Assembly (NCBI GenBank): GCA_037126765.1
Contig: JBBCBC010000001.1
Span: 24,970,804 to 25,034,803, forward strand
Reading direction: 5' to 3'
From: Stenogyne calaminthoides
Lineage: Eukaryota > Streptophyta > Magnoliopsida > Lamiales > Lamiaceae
Length of the DNA stretch: 64,000 nt
How positions within the stretch are numbered: position 1 is the first letter of the stretch; the number at the start of each line of letters is the position of its first letter. The position numbers were made by a program, and so were the translations under genes. The notes under the pieces are model-generated. The model did no database searches and was not told the DNA's origin. It worked only from the letters and a program-made list of their open reading frames with translations. This document shows positions 11,551 to 24,872 of this stretch, in pieces.

Positions 11551-12572
11551 TTTTTTCAAAGTTTATATATCTTAATTTAGTAATCGTTAATAGTTATATC
11601 ATTAATTATTTGATTATTATATTTTATAGATGTATTAATAATTCATTTAATTTTAATGTTAATTTATTATTTCAATTTTGTTTATTTGTCGTAGATAATT
11701 AATGGACAATACGATAAGAATATAGAGATTGAAGATTTGAATCTTCCAAGTGATCGAACTACGACTTTACATAATGAATTATCCACTTAAATTTGGATTT
11801 CGTCATTTATATTCGTAATGCAATATATTACCTTTGGCGAATTTATTACTATTATATATTATTTTCTTTGTAGAATTTTTATTTATTATTATTCTTATTA
11901 CAATAGTTAGACCTCTGAATAAAAAAACCATGTGTCGGTCAATGCAATTTCAAATTATGGATTCAACCCTCCCACACTACTCAAAATTTATGCGTCAATG
12001 TTTGTGAGTGAAAATGAGTCAGGAATATTAATAAGGTGTTTTGAAAAATTATAAGTGCTTGTAATTACTTTGAATTGCGTGTAAAAGTATTATTGGGAGT
12101 TTTCAAATTCAATTACTCCACTTAAAATAATCATTTAGAATTCATAATCAATAAGTAGGGAAGAGTGTTGGATTATAATTTCTCAATGTTAGTTTACTCT
12201 ATTCAAATGTTTTACCAAATATTCAATATTTAATTTATACGAATTTTGCAAACGCTCATCACATTTACATAAACAACTTTACTATCACAATAATTAAATT
12301 AAATTACTTCTTTTAAAATATTTTTTTACAAACACCCCCATATTCTCAAAATCATTTAAATGTGATTATTTAATTAATTTAATAATAAAAAACACAATCA
12401 TTTTTTTTCATTCAAAATAGAAAAAGTTTCCTAAAGGTTGATAAACACCCGCCTCGAGTCACAGAACCCTAGAATCGAAAACTCTCCTATAAATAATCGC
12501 TGCTTTCTAACAATTTCAATGCCTAATTTGTCCCATAATCAATGTGCAATTTTACCCAGAATAAATACATCA

Positions 12573-12750
12573 GATGCACCGTGCATTTTAAAATCGTTCA
12601 ACTTGTTATACTAAAATATACAACTTATTTATACTAAATCATGCAGCTATTTTTCTATATTAATAGTTGAACGATTCAATATAAACAAATTGCATATTTC
12701 AATATAACTAGTTGCATAGTTCTAAAATGTATTATGAGTGATCTTTTACC
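12573..12750. mobile_element. Hairpin MITE, family A, copy 2
   Basis: It starts 'gatgcaccgtgcattttaaa' and ends 'ttctaaaatgtattatgagt', with paired inner arms 'aatcgttcaacttgttatac' and 'agttgaacgattcaatataa'. It lies just downstream of the predicted 3' end of the full NUP98 gene. Confidence 0.65.
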
Positions 12751-12839
12751 TAATTGTAGAAATTACTGCTATTATCTTTAAACTATTTTTGCAGAACTGC
12801 AGTTTACAGTTACAGGATATTTAAAAATTAAAACAATGT

Positions 12840-13059
12840 GGAAAAACAACACAATTTAATCAGTTTACAAAGAGTAGACAGTACGACTGAAAGATATTTG
12901 AGATATTCCAACAAAAAGTATCCAAGTAAGGGAGGAAACCAAAAAAAACAAAAAGATAAAAAAAAGCACTAAAAAGCTGGATTCACAACAGGTGATTTTT
13001 TATACATGTTGCAAAAAAACCCATCTATATAACACACTAACATTTATCACAAAAAAAGA
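12840..13059 (-). other. Predicted 3' untranslated region of NUP98
   Basis: About 200 bp of AT-rich sequence follows the TAG stop, with no further open frame. No perfect AATAAA was seen, which is normal in plants. The distal limit is an estimate. Confidence 0.4.
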
Positions 13060-13560
13060 TCAACTATCGAGATTTTCATCTTCGTCCCCAAACTTGTACT
13101 TGCTGAAATGGTTGACCCTGAACTTCCATTCCCCTTTAACCGCGTCGTACGACACGAACTCAGCGCCTTGATCCTCCGCTTTTCGCTTCAGCATCTCTCG
13201 GTACTTCTCAATCCTCGGTCCTTCCGTATACTGCTGCCCACTCTTCTTATCGAAACATTTAATATTCAGAAGCGTTACCTCAGCGGGCTTATTCAAACCC
13301 TGTCCAACAGGCGGCTTCTTGCTCTCGTCCATATACACTATCACCTCGCGGTTGTTGAATTGGACGAGAGACTCCAGATCGAGCCTGCGTACGTCTGTCT
13401 CACCGAAGAATTTGATGCTACCGTACCCCTGTCGTCCCACCACAAAGTCCTTTACGTGGCGGCAGAAGCCAGGCTCGGCCCGTTCCTTGGCGGCTAGCTC
13501 CTGGATTCGGGGCTCGGTGAAGTAGTCGGAGTGGCGGAGCTTTGGCATCAGGGCCTCGAT
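13060..13560 (-). other. NUP98: NUP98 autoproteolytic domain (nucleoporin2, peptidase S59 family)
   Basis: The last exon encodes roughly 150 residues from MPKLRHSDYF through VKDFVVGRQGYGSIKFFGET to the end. Gly-Tyr-Gly-Ser-Ile and the His-Phe-Ser triad before KYKF are landmarks of this family. Autocleavage occurs between Phe and Ser, which here would release a 14-residue acidic tail. In the family this fold tethers NUP98 to scaffold nucleoporins. It is missing from the neighbouring truncated copy. Confidence 0.92.
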
Positions 13561-14846
13561 TCCAGGCCCGTGCTCGTAGACGATGGCGGCCTCCCCGGCT
13601 CGGTGGCCTGTGAGAGTGATGAAGGAGTCGTCTTTTTCTGGAGAGAAAGTGTCGTGCGCCCCGTTGGCTTTTTCTTTCCCTTTTGATTGATTGTTGTGGT
13701 CCTTGGCGAGGCCATTTTGTGCTGGATCTTCTGCAGTTTTAGTACAACCATGGTTAAATTAGCTTTGCAAAAAAGATTACCAAATTAATATATCAATCCT
13801 TGCACTTCAAAAACCTATATATATATATATTATTTTAAATGCATACTTGAATAATTATGCAATTATGCATCTGGTTACGTTGGGAGAATGAAGAAAAGAA
13901 CGTACTCAAAAGACATAGATTTTACTGATGAATAATTAGGACAATAACAGAAATATGTGTTCTTATTTTGATGATTATTCCCAGCAGAAGGCAGGAATAA
14001 TTTGTGCACTTAATTTTGACATAATTTTAGCAGAGACAAGTAATTCTTAACAACCCCATAGCATGCAAAGGATGAAAATTTAACATAGGCGAGGGTTATT
14101 CCAAGAATGATCATATTCCTTGTGTAAAACACGACGACACAGAATTTAAAATGAGCCTACCAATTTGATGTTATTCACCATTAAGATTTCTATACAACTC
14201 CTTAACTATTTTTTACTCATTTCTTCTTTCTTTTTTTCCTTATGGAGAAAAAGATACAGCTGAATCTTCCATTACCAATCAGTTCCCTATGAATGTTGAG
14301 AATAAAATGGAAGTGATTGTAAACATTATTGGATTCAATTTGATTTGCTACCTTTACAAATGACGCACAACAGGAATATGTTGGTCATATACTAACATAA
14401 AACCATATCAAAATCTAAAAAAGAATTATAGAACAAATGGTCAGTGAATTCAAACGGGTAACTTGCTTAATCCATTGGAAGATGAGCTTTTGTAAGCAAA
14501 ACAGTGCACTTGAACAAGAGACCTTCTGACCAAACTTATAGCACATGGAAACAGATATTATAAAACAAACATGAAACCTAAAACAAGATCCAGCTGAAAT
14601 TTAGATGAGGAAGTTGATGAGACTTTCGATTGTTTCATACTTGAGAAGAATGAACTCACCATCTTTGTAGGTCGCGTGCCCATTCAAGGAACTGTAAACA
14701 TCTGGATGAGAGTTACCTGCTTATTACCAATCAAAATGGAACTTTCGGATAAATATAACAAGTTGACTGATACACAACCCAGAGCCCCATTCCAGTTCAA
14801 ACCAATATATAATATAAGCCACTAGCACGAAAATACACAAATATTT

Positions 14847-14902
<56 letters not shown>

Positions 14903-17900
14903 GGATGCACAAGGAAAAAATGAAAATATAGGTGAAAATATAATCTTGAAAACAGCAAATATAAGCATCATGTGCGTCTATCTAAATGAAGCAATCATTC
15001 CACAGCCTTTAAAGTTTAAACTTTGAGCAACAATATCCTACATTAGGAATTTAGCTTTTAGGTCACACGTGTTTATGTCAGATAGGGGGAATTTGGAGTA
15101 AATATCGAATAATTATGAAGAACTTCAGAATAAATGATGTCAGCTGACGTTTAGTGAGATCTTGTTATTAAAACAACAGCACAGAGTAGTTCCAGGATAA
15201 AGGAGACATCTTCCACCAATAAAAGGGATTCTGAACACTCTGGCATGCTCAGAAAAAAGTGAGAAACCACATATTTAAGATAACCATAAATGAATGAGCA
15301 TGTCTCAACCACCAAAGCACAACAAGAAATTCGAAAAACAAGCAGCTACAGTACGCAAGTGGGACTAGATTCAGTTACATGCAATGCATATTCTTGAGTA
15401 AATTGCAAAAATAGTCCCATGCTAATTGATTTTCTTAATTAAGTCCCATAACTTTTTATATGATGCAATTCAACTCTTGTAACGATAAGTTTGCAGGATT
15501 TTTGCATGTGCTGATCACATGAGCTGCCGGAATTCCATGTAGCAACCGGACTAATGACTGGCGTCACTCCATTGGCATAATGAGACCCCCAACATTTTAG
15601 TTTCAATTAAAATTAGAAATTAATTATCATCTTAAAACAAAAAAATTGTCAACAAAGAAGTAAAGTTTGAATCATTTTAAAAGTTATGGGACTCAATTTA
15701 GAAAATTAACTTGTATGGGACTAAAATAGCCAACATTCAATAGATACTTTGCAATTTACTCGCATGTTGTGAAAACTGCCTCTTTTACCAAAAACTATTC
15801 ATAATCACATCATTACAGGGAATACAAAATCCAGCTATCAGGTGAAGAAAGATATAGGTGTATACCATTTTGATTTACGGGAGTGCCAGTGTCCTTTGTT
15901 TTATCTGCACTGGATCTAGAATGCCACTGTTCCAATGGACGAATTACTAGAGCTCTTGGATTCTCCCTGGGAACAAAGAAGGCATCCGCTTTTGGTGTGC
16001 TAGGTGTTTCTTCATCATCATTAAAAAATGCTACCTGATTGGAGAAAATGAAGGGTGAAAGGAGAACACACATTTAACAATTTACTCGGATGAAAATATG
16101 TATTTCACATAGGAATTAGTGAAGGAGATCTTTACCTTTGGACCATCAGTTTTGGGGTGATATTTCCTAACAGGTAGCTTAATACGCCTTTGGGAAAGAT
16201 GTCGAGTTGTTAAGAGGGATGATATTCTCACAGGCACTGGTTTGTCAACAACCTACTTGAAAGTGACGCATATTTAGTGTATTCATTCTGAAGGAACTGG
16301 CCTTGTGTAAAACAATTTTACGTTACAACTGGTTTGAACTATCACTTTATAGTAAAATAACTGATTATTTCAGGTTAAACAACTAATACCATCAAACAAA
16401 TACATTTTAATGAAACAATTAATACTGTTTAAAAGTACACAAAAAAAGGCAAACCAATTACACTGTAACCGTAAGAATGTTCAGTTATCATGACGCTGTA
16501 AATGGACAGTAGCTCAAAGGCAAGATCTTTATAATATTTTGTCAAGTATAAGATACTTACTGGCAAGCTGGAAATTCCATATTGAATAGAAGGAGAAGTC
16601 CCTGTGCGACCAATCGACATCTGGGGCATTGCTGGCAAAGTTCCAAAAGGGTTCGTGACAGTGGCTGCTTGAGCAACAACAGAGCTCAGATTACCTGACC
16701 TGTAAAATAATTGCAAGGGGTTTATAGGAAAATAAAAAACAAGATGATTAACAAATTATATTGTGTTGATAGTATTGCAAGGGGAACATAGGAACAATCT
16801 ACATTTGACAACATCGAGAAGGGCTTTCTGAAAAGAGAAATATTTTTATACTACTTCATATAAACTGTCATCATTCCTGAAATTACCAAATATGGGGAGC
16901 ACCATCACCAGCACAATTTTGATAACAAGGTGAATAATGGTCTTTCCCGTCAGTATGTAACACCATGGATTTGAAAATCATAGATATAGAATGACTATGT
17001 ACCATAATAATATATAATCAACATTCATTAGTCATTACATGCCTGAAACTCTAAAGCAAATCTTTGCTAATTTCAGAACCTTCATCAGACCTTTCTCAAA
17101 GAGGCAAGGATAAATAATTACTGGAAGATATCAAGTCATATTGTTCCAGCTGTTGTAACTCCAACAATCATATAAACATGTTTATACATACACATACACG
17201 CACATATATAGATATGAGTGAGTTCTGATAGAGTCCCCAATATAGGGTTTCCTTACGCTCCAAACAGGTGATGTGCCACCATCACCAGAAAATGGAAAAT
17301 TGAGTTTTAATGTGATTGATGATACTGTTAGCCATATCACATGTTTGGCTCATAAGTTAATTGCAGGTTATATCAGGAAACCCACCTCCATATTAAAAAA
17401 AGTTTGTGATGGGTGAAAAAATAAGTAAATAACAAGTGAGGGAGAAAAAAAGATTAATCACAAAAAGTGTGCATCAGAAAGTGCCAATAATCATCAATAA
17501 TAAAATAATAAAGGGATAAGTACACCGCTACCTCTCAACTACCTCAGGTTCAAATAAACCCTTAATCTATGCAAATAAACCCTTTTAACTTTTTAAAATT
17601 GAACAAATACGACCTTGAAGTATTTGTTAGTGCAAATAAACTGATTGTCCTCTTAATTAAAAACAAAATATTTCTACTAATCCAAAATAAGGATACATTT
17701 TCTTATTGTATTCCACCAAATTTGGCATTATTATTTTATTATATTTTAATTTTTTGTTTCTTATTTATTAATGAATGTGTTTCTAGAATATTTTTTTTTG
17801 AGAAAAATACTTGGGGGTTTAAATGCACAAAAAATACTTTGAGGGCTTATATGGACCTGAGGTAATACTTCAGGGGTCTTGACGTACCTTTTCAAAATAA

Positions 17901-20900
17901 TAAATTACAATACGATCAGAACAATAAAATAACAAGTAAGTGACGTACGTTGGTCCAAATGCGCTGTTGCTAAAAGTTGCAGGAGTTCCACCAAAGGCAT
18001 TTGTAGCTAGAAATATAGGAGATGTTGATAAATAAGATAAGTAACATCATCAGAATTCCACAGATAAATGTCTATCGAAATGAAATTGTCAAGAACTAGA
18101 AAATTCTTGGTGCTGATGTACCTGGCTGTGACTGACCAAAGTTGCTAAAGTTAAATCCGCCAGAACTTAGAGCCGGTTGAGCAGATTGAAACGGCGTAGT
18201 GAGAGAAGACTTCAAAGAAAAAGCAAGAACAATAATACTGTTTAGGCACTAGATAGACAACCAAGAAAGCAAGAAAAGACGACTTCCGGTATATCAAGAA
18301 ACAGAACCATTTTACACAAAAATGAAGTAACAAACAATCTATCACTCAGTCTATATTCATTTATTTAAGAAGCTATATAATAAGTCAAACACATGTCATG
18401 CTTTTTCACAAGAATATGATGTATCCAAATCCAAGGCATGATGTGGTGGATGACTCCACCTTATATGTTGGTGATTCCAAACCTCCACCTGCATGTTTAA
18501 TTACATAAGTGGAAATACAGTCAACTTTAAGGTCCTGATCAAACATACATTTCAGAATCCTATGACCCAACATAGCATCTACTCATTGCATGTTTCAGCC
18601 GAACAGAACCAAAGCATCTCTATCCTTTTTAAGACAAATCAAATGAATAAAGAGATTTCTAAATTGACTAATAGGCGAATGCATAAAGGTGATTCCAAAC
18701 CTCCACCTGCATGTTTAATTACATAAGTGGAAATACAGTCAACTTTAAGGTCCTGATCAAACATACATTTCAGAATCCTATGACCCAACATAGCATCTAC
18801 TCATTGCATGTTTCAGCCGAACAGAACCAAAGCATCTCTATCCTTTTTAAGACAAATCAAATGAATAAAGAGATTTCTAAATTGACTAATAGGCGAATGC
18901 ATATAAAGATACTTGCTACAACAACTTCCCAACCAAAGCACACCTGATGAGCTCAAGCTCAATACAATTATTTTATTCCGTATCTCAACTAGAGTCCTAG
19001 TCATGACTTAAGTAACTGAATGTAGGGAAAGGAGCAAAATATTGCATCAGTTTGCTTAAGCAAATAGATACGAAAAGCAGTATTAATAAGAGGAGTTCAT
19101 GAACAACTCACTGATGTTTGACCAAAGCCCGGAGTAGTGTTGTTGCTTAAAAGTGAAGAAGTACTGGAGAATAAACCGCCACCAAAACCAGTAGCAGGTG
19201 TAGTAAACAAATTTGATTGACCATATGGTGATGCGAAGTTAGAGGTGGTTGGTCCAAAAGGAGAACTACTCGGTGTAAGTGTAGGCGTAGTTGACTGGAA
19301 TAATGGGGAGGACTGAGTGTTAGCAAAATTCAAGCCACTGCTAAATGCAGATGATGTCCCCTGTGTGGATGACTGGGGAAAAATAGACTGTGTAAAAGCA
19401 GAAGAGCTGGAAGAGCTAAAAGGAGGGGTGGTATTGACAGAAAATCCTGTCGTGGAGCCAAATAAGGAGGTTGCTGACGATGATGTTGAACCAAAAGGGT
19501 TAGACGCAGTCAGTGTTCCGAAAGGTGAAGAGCCACCACCAAATGCAGAAGAAGGTGTAGTTCCAAAGCCAGTACTAAACGCTGGGGTTTTTTGAGCAAA
19601 TGGATTTGAAGATGTGGAAGATGAAAAAGGATTTGCAGATGATTGGCCAAATGCAGAAGTAGCTGTGTTTCCAAAGCCCGGAGTACTAAAGCTAGCAGCA
19701 GCAGTGGACTGGCCAGCAGGAGCTGGCCCTCCTGTTTTTATAACGAAGAGAAATAGTCAGTAACAAATTAAGCAATGAATCTTTTGGAGTTAAAATGTCA
19801 ACAGGTTCAACCAGAAGAGCACCTTTATCTCCCAATTGGTAGTCCTCCCATCTAAGTTCTTCATGGCTTTTATCTTTATAGACCGGCATGGCTGAGATAG
19901 ATTCAAGTTTGCCAGGTGGCTGTGAACCAGTTGCGCCATCCGTCTCAGGTGTTGCTGAGTAAGGAGATACTCGACTTCCCCCTCGTTGCCCTCCAAAGGG
20001 AGGCTGGCCAAAACCAGTGCTACCAAACGGGGGGGTTGTAGACTGTGCTCCTGCAAAAAATTATATGTAAGCCATGGGACAAACATTTTTTCAGAAATCC
20101 AAACCTCATTGTGATGTTTTCCGAAAGATTTTCTCGGGTAAAACCAAAGGAACCCGAATTTTCAGAAATACTCCATATGATAAGTGGTAATACTTTAACT
20201 AGTTTCAAGCTTTTAATGTAAATATGTAATTGACCAAAAAAATGACAAATATTTATTTAATACTGTTCTGAATTATATATCATTAAGATATTTTCTGTAC
20301 ACTTTCATTCAAAAGTAAAACCAAAGAGTATATCTGCTTAAACAATTATGGAATCTTACACCAAGTAAGAAATGAAAATAGGGTCCAAACTTCAAACATA
20401 GTTTAATAGATTTGAATCTGGAATATTACAGCATATGGAATGAGAATTCTCAGAATGGCTTACCAAATGAAGTACTTTGAGCTCCAAAGGATGATGTTGC
20501 GCCAAATGGACTACTTCCAAAAGCAGAAGCTGATTGGCCAAATGCTGGAGAAGATCCAAAGTTAAATGAAGGAGCACTTGAAACACCGAAAGCAGTATTA
20601 GGCGAGGCACCGAAACCAGGAGTGGTTGAGGCACCAAATGCAGGAGTGCTTGTTGCACCGAAAGCAGGAGCAGCTGTGGCACCAAAAGCTGGCGTGCTAG
20701 AAGCAACAAATGCTGGACTGCTTGATCCAAAAGAAGAACCACCAAAGCCACCACTTGTGCTACCAAATGCTGGGGTTGCTGTAGAACCAAAGGCAGGGGT
20801 ACTGGTTCCACCAAACGCTGGTGTACTGGATGCACCAAAAGAAGGTTGACTTGGTGCACTAAAAGGAGTTGATGAGCCAAATAGATTGCTCCCAAGAGCC

Positions 20901-22556
20901 GGTTGTGATTGCTGAAACGAGCTACCAAATGGACTTGATTGAGTGGTATTAGATCCAAACCCACCAAATGTTGGCTTCTGGCCAAATGCGGAGGAACCTA
21001 AATTTAAAAGAAATAAAAAGAGTTTATTAAAATAAGGATTATAAGACAATGAATGATCGGTATAGACACTTTTAAGAAAAAAATGTATGAGGCCAACCTG
21101 GAGCAATGAAAAAGATAGTTTGAGAAAAACTTAGTATAATTTTATATCAATCAGCAGAAGGCATTAGATTGACACGCCACAGAAAATAAACAAATAATCA
21201 AATAAGCATTGCAGTTGCTACAAACAAAATGTATGAACAGTAAAAAATATTATGATCCTAGGTGGCTCTATCAATAGACCCACATACCTCCAAATGCTGA
21301 AGACGAGTTTCCAAAAGCAGAACCCGTGGAAGCTCCAAATGTTGGGGTTGAACTTCCAAAAGCAGGTGATGATGAAGCGCCAAAAACAGAAGTAGAACCT
21401 AACGGAGAAGACTGAGCACCAAACACACCAGTAGACATTCCGCCAAAAATGGAACCCCCAGTCTGCGCACCAAAAGGTTTAGGAGCAAACGGATTGCTGC
21501 TGACATTATTAGTCTGCCCAAAAACAGGTTGGGACCCAAATGGGCTACTAGAAGATTGCCCAAAAGCTGCAAGATGACAAAGGAAAAATCAGTGTTGACA
21601 GCCATAACTCAAAACCAAAAAAAAATTATCATGTACTCAGCCATTCTTATAAAGTTGATTGCACATTCAGTTCGTGCCATAAATCATAAGGGTGTGTAGC
21701 TGGCTTAAAAATATAAGTATCTTGCAGTAAACAATTAATTGCTTAAACACACTTTAGATAATTAATTAAATATTTAGCATAATTAAACAAACCACTAAAC
21801 TGTCCCTGATCTAAAATAAAAGAAAACATCTAGCATACTCACAAAGTATAACTATTACAATAGAAAATAGAAATCTATAAAAGCATTATTCATTCATTTT
21901 TCAATTTAAGATACACAAGTGCAATTTATTTCAAAAATCACAAACAACCTAATGCCAAAGACACAGTTAGTTGGGAAGTTAACAATTGGAATTATCCAAT
22001 TGAGTTATTTCACAATTCTTTTAATTTGAATGCTATTTGTAAGTATCTCATAAGCACATATCCCCCCAAAAATTTAAGACAGTGCCCGGTAGTATTCTGA
22101 AGTGAAAGTGATACTATTTATATGATTAATATATCTTCTACTAGTCTCTAATTTTTTTTTTTGGAATTGAACATCCACCCTACATGATTAAAATCCATAA
22201 GCATTCAGTCTATGAAGCCATTATACAACTGTATCCATCACGATACTCAGATGAACCATTACTAAAACAGGACAATATAAATTCAGTATCATCACAATAC
22301 TCAGATGAACCATTACTAAAACAGGACAATATAAATTCAGTATCATCACAAATTATCTGTCTAACCAATATTTACACAGATTTCGTAATAATTGCTGTTA
22401 AGAATAATCAACTCAATGCAAGGGAGAGATAAACTTTGTCAAAGTTATTCACATGAAAATGGCACGAGCAACCTTGACACATATACAGACTAATCAAACA
22501 ATGCCAAAATAAAGTTAGTGAACTGGGAATAAGAACTTACGGTTGCTTCCAAACAT
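13060..22556 (-). CDS. NUP98: NUP98, nuclear pore FG nucleoporin with autoproteolytic C terminus
   Basis: Twelve coding exons: 22556-22541, 21566-21288, 20997-20464, 20050-19823, 19731-19112, 18209-18122, 18006-17949, 16699-16561, 16252-16136, 16034-15866, 14716-14660 and 13730-13060. All junctions are GT/AG and the phases join to 2,976 bp, 991 residues plus stop, close to the roughly 1,000 residues usual for plant NUP98. The order is MFG start; FG repeats; a linker with YKDKSHEELRWEDYQLGDKG near residues 335-355; a second FG region; a segment with RRIKLPVRKYHP and VAFFNDDEETPSTPKADAFF; and the autoproteolytic domain ending NHFSKYKFGDEDENLDS. NUP98 forms the pore permeability barrier, binds transport receptors and contacts mRNA export factors. 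Plants encode NUP96 separately, consistent with the short tail after the cleavage site. Confidence 0.95.
14851..14902. repeat. (AC)n(AT)n microsatellite in a NUP98 intron
   Basis: An uninterrupted AC run (about 14851-14883) is followed directly by an AT run to about 14902, in the intron between the last two coding exons. The open frame across it is an artefact of the repeat. Confidence 0.97.
15395..15763. mobile_element. Foldback MITE in a NUP98 intron
   Basis: The left end 'agtaaattgcaaaaatagtc' faces the right end 'actttgcaatttactc', and the arms continue with 'aagtcccataactttt' against 'aaaagttatgggactcaatt'. It sits in the intron between exons 16034-15866 and 14716-14660. The superfamily was not determined. 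Confidence 0.7.
17515..17897. mobile_element. Foldback element in a NUP98 intron
   Basis: 'ctacctcaggttcaaataaa' near 17,538 is matched in inverted orientation by 'tatggacctgaggtaatact' near 17,849, and 'agtacaccgct' by 'gacgtacctt'. The AT-rich middle holds no recognisable gene. The truncated copy's matching intron lacks it. Confidence 0.6.
18468..18903. repeat. Perfect 218-bp tandem duplication in a NUP98 intron
   Basis: The block starting 'ggtgattccaaacctccacc' at about 18,470 repeats from about 18,688, and both copies end 'aataggcgaatgcata'. No difference was seen between them, so the duplication is recent or is an assembly artefact. It produces two nearly identical spurious open frames. 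Confidence 0.93.
22246..22355. repeat. 54-bp tandem duplication in the first coding-region intron of NUP98
   Basis: 'actcagatgaaccattacta' occurs at about 22,243 and again at about 22,297, each followed by the same 'aaacaggacaatataaattc'. The truncated copy has a single version near 8,279. Confidence 0.9.
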
Positions 22557-22974
22557 TATTCCCAAGCAAAGCAAAACCAGTAGCAAGTTGCAGATGATCC
22601 AAATCTGAACAGAAAGGATAACAGAAAACAAATGAATCAAAACGAGAGAAAAGAAAGACAACATAAATTGATCGAATACCAGTCAAAGATGAAAAAAAAA
22701 AATTGAATACAGAGTTGATTTCATTAGCATCCCAACCTTGGAAACAACAGTAATTTAACGCACAATCACCTAAAACATAAACATTGGAGTGAATTGCGTC
22801 GATAAAAACAACATTGGACAAAATTACATTTATAAAAACAACATTGGAACAATAAAAACATTAGTGAGATGACAAAGTGAGCGGAAAAAAAAAACCTGGA
22901 ACGGCAAGGAGAAAAATTAAGAAGTATAGCCAATACAGAGCTAGGGTTAAACACATGTGTTCACAAAAATATAC

Positions 22975-23125
22975 CTGCCGATAAGGTCGAGGAAGGCGGC
23001 GGATCCAGCAGTATCAACGTCGGCGCACGCCGGAAATCGATAAGAATTGGGTCGCCTGAAAAGAAAGCTGGATGTAGTCAGCGTAGTGGAGGAAAGGGGG
23101 AAACAGCTGATGAAACTCAACAATT
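22975..23125 (-). other. 5' leader exon and promoter-proximal region of NUP98
   Basis: A donor GGCAG|GTATA at 22,974 and an acceptor CTGTTCAG|ATTTGG near 22,604 define a non-coding first exon spliced to the exon with the ATG at 22,556. The same layout is kept in the truncated copy. The start of transcription cannot be fixed by eye; a TATA-like 'tttatatt' lies upstream on the minus strand near 23,160. Confidence 0.5.
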
Positions 23126-24867
23126 ACTTTTAGACGCAAATATGACAGAAATAGTCGGAATATAAAGTCTTGCTTATGGGCTTTTACCCCTGTTGGGCCT
23201 TACCCTGTTGGGCCATACGAGAGGTCGGTTACATGACTTTCCCATTAATATTTAGGCCAAGGTTATTAGCACCCCTTTTTTTAGGAAATACACCATTAGA
23301 TTAGTTCACCCCTCACTAGATTAGTACACCACCAATTAGCTTCCTAAATTATCCTTCTATCGGGCTCAAAAAAAAATAAATTATCCTTCTATCTCAAATC
23401 CCTTCATTCATCTGCAATTCGAAAAAAATCAAAACAAACACCTAAAAAGAAAAAACTATCATTCTAAACTTCTAATCTCCTACATAAACACCCGCCTCCG
23501 TTGCAGTTGTTGCCACAAGAATATATTCGCGTCTATTCCACCAAATAATGGCGGAAGGATAATATCAATGGCTTAAATTTTTGTTTATAGTTAGGTTTAG
23601 ACTATTCAAAATTTTATATTAAAATATTTGGTTTATGGGTTGAAAAAATTTGGGTTCTTGATTAAAATGAATGAGCCCGCTTTATAAAACCACCGACTGA
23701 ATGAATGTTTCACATTTTAAGAATTTGGGATCGGTTTTTCAATTTCTTTTTATTGATTTTCGTTAAAAAATTGAAAATTTCATGTTTTCTCGGAAAAATA
23801 TTCTGAAATTGTCAAAAAAATTCAAGAAAAATACTCGAAAAAATATTTTGAAATAATTTGAGAGTCATCGAAATAAATTTTTTAAAAAAACATCAATTTT
23901 CGGAAAAATGTTTCAAACTCTACTAAATATTTCGAATTATTTTTCGAAATTTCAACAAAAATTCAGAAAATCAAGTGTGATTTTTTTTTTTTGTCGAAAA
24001 AAAATGTGCAGCGCCTATTCTGAAAAGTTTATTCAAATTCTATTCGAGCAACGGGGTGTATGTGATTATAAGAGAGGAAAAAGAAAACAATGGTAATTCT
24101 GACATTTTACTTGTGCTTTGAAATTTAAAAATTGGATAAATTGTGCATTTCCTAATGTTTTGGGTGCTAATAACTTGGACCTTGTTTTTCATCGTGTTGT
24201 CTTGTGAAGGCAATTTTTTGTTGTCAAATTATTAACTAACATAGGCCTCGAAAATCAAATCAGAGAAATGAGTATTGATTGCACTGTGGGTGTGGTGGAT
24301 CGACGAGAGGAACAATCAGTAGTAAAGGGTGCTGCCAGTGAATATATAATGAAGATAGTTTGTAGTGTTATACTAAAGCAGTATAATGATTATGTAATTT
24401 GTCTTATTCATAGAAAAGTCAATGATTTGACTCATCATTTTGTTAGGCATCTGGTTCATTCTCAAGTCCTTATTATTGAGTCGAACCTCCAATTATTGTG
24501 GATGACCTTCTCGATATTTACTGTTCTTGCAATTAAGTTTTAAGTGTTCTCTTGTTTAAATAAAATAAATAAAAACCCGGGCCTAATATTTAATTTAAAA
24601 TTCAAATTGGGATTTAAAATATACACCATATAAGTATTCTCTGTTTTGTGATATGTTTAAAGATTATTTTTGTACTTCTAGATATTAATTATTTTCGAGA
24701 ATTATTTTCGCGCTGCGAAATATTGCCTTTTTTAAGATGAGTTTTATTTTATCCCTAGATTAGGAGTTTTGTCTTAAGGAAGGTTTTATAATTTTTTAAT
24801 CTCAATAATTCTTTATTTAATTTTGATATTTACCGTCCATTTATCACTTATCAACTAAATGTGAATC
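23126..24867. other. AT-rich intergenic DNA between NUP98 and the first retrotransposon
   Basis: No gene is supported. Short open frames (23908-24096 and 24268-24543) have no recognisable domain. A stretch near 23,730-24,000 is rich in GAAAAAT/ATTTTTC-type motifs. Confidence 0.5.
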
Positions 24868-24872
24868 ACTCT

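Larger units (their letters stand above)
8986..12839. other. Intergenic spacer between the two NUP98 copies
   Basis: No gene is supported here. The spacer is AT-rich and carries several small transposable elements, listed separately: hairpin MITEs at 9218-9383 and 12573-12750, a Stowaway-like MITE at 9505-9740, a foldback element at 9808-10182, a possible foldback at 10497-10910 and a second hairpin family at 11332-11550. Confidence 0.7.

Noticed and set aside
13108..13525. Plus-strand open frames over the last NUP98 exon
   Set aside because: They are antisense shadows of a conserved coding exon and match nothing recognisable.
14724..14912. Small hydrophobic ORF (IYIYVCVCVC)
   Set aside because: It is an AC/AT microsatellite read through in one frame.
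18493..18947. Two near-identical small genes
   Set aside because: Both are the same intron sequence, duplicated in tandem, within the NUP98 gene on the other strand.
20392..21106. Second and third long frames on both strands over the FG exon
   Set aside because: The repeated FG codons leave other frames open. Only the frame with FG repeats joins by splice phase to its neighbours.
24268..24543. Standalone 91-residue plus-strand gene
   Set aside because: No recognised domain, no splice partners and no coding-like composition in AT-rich DNA. Kept as intergenic.
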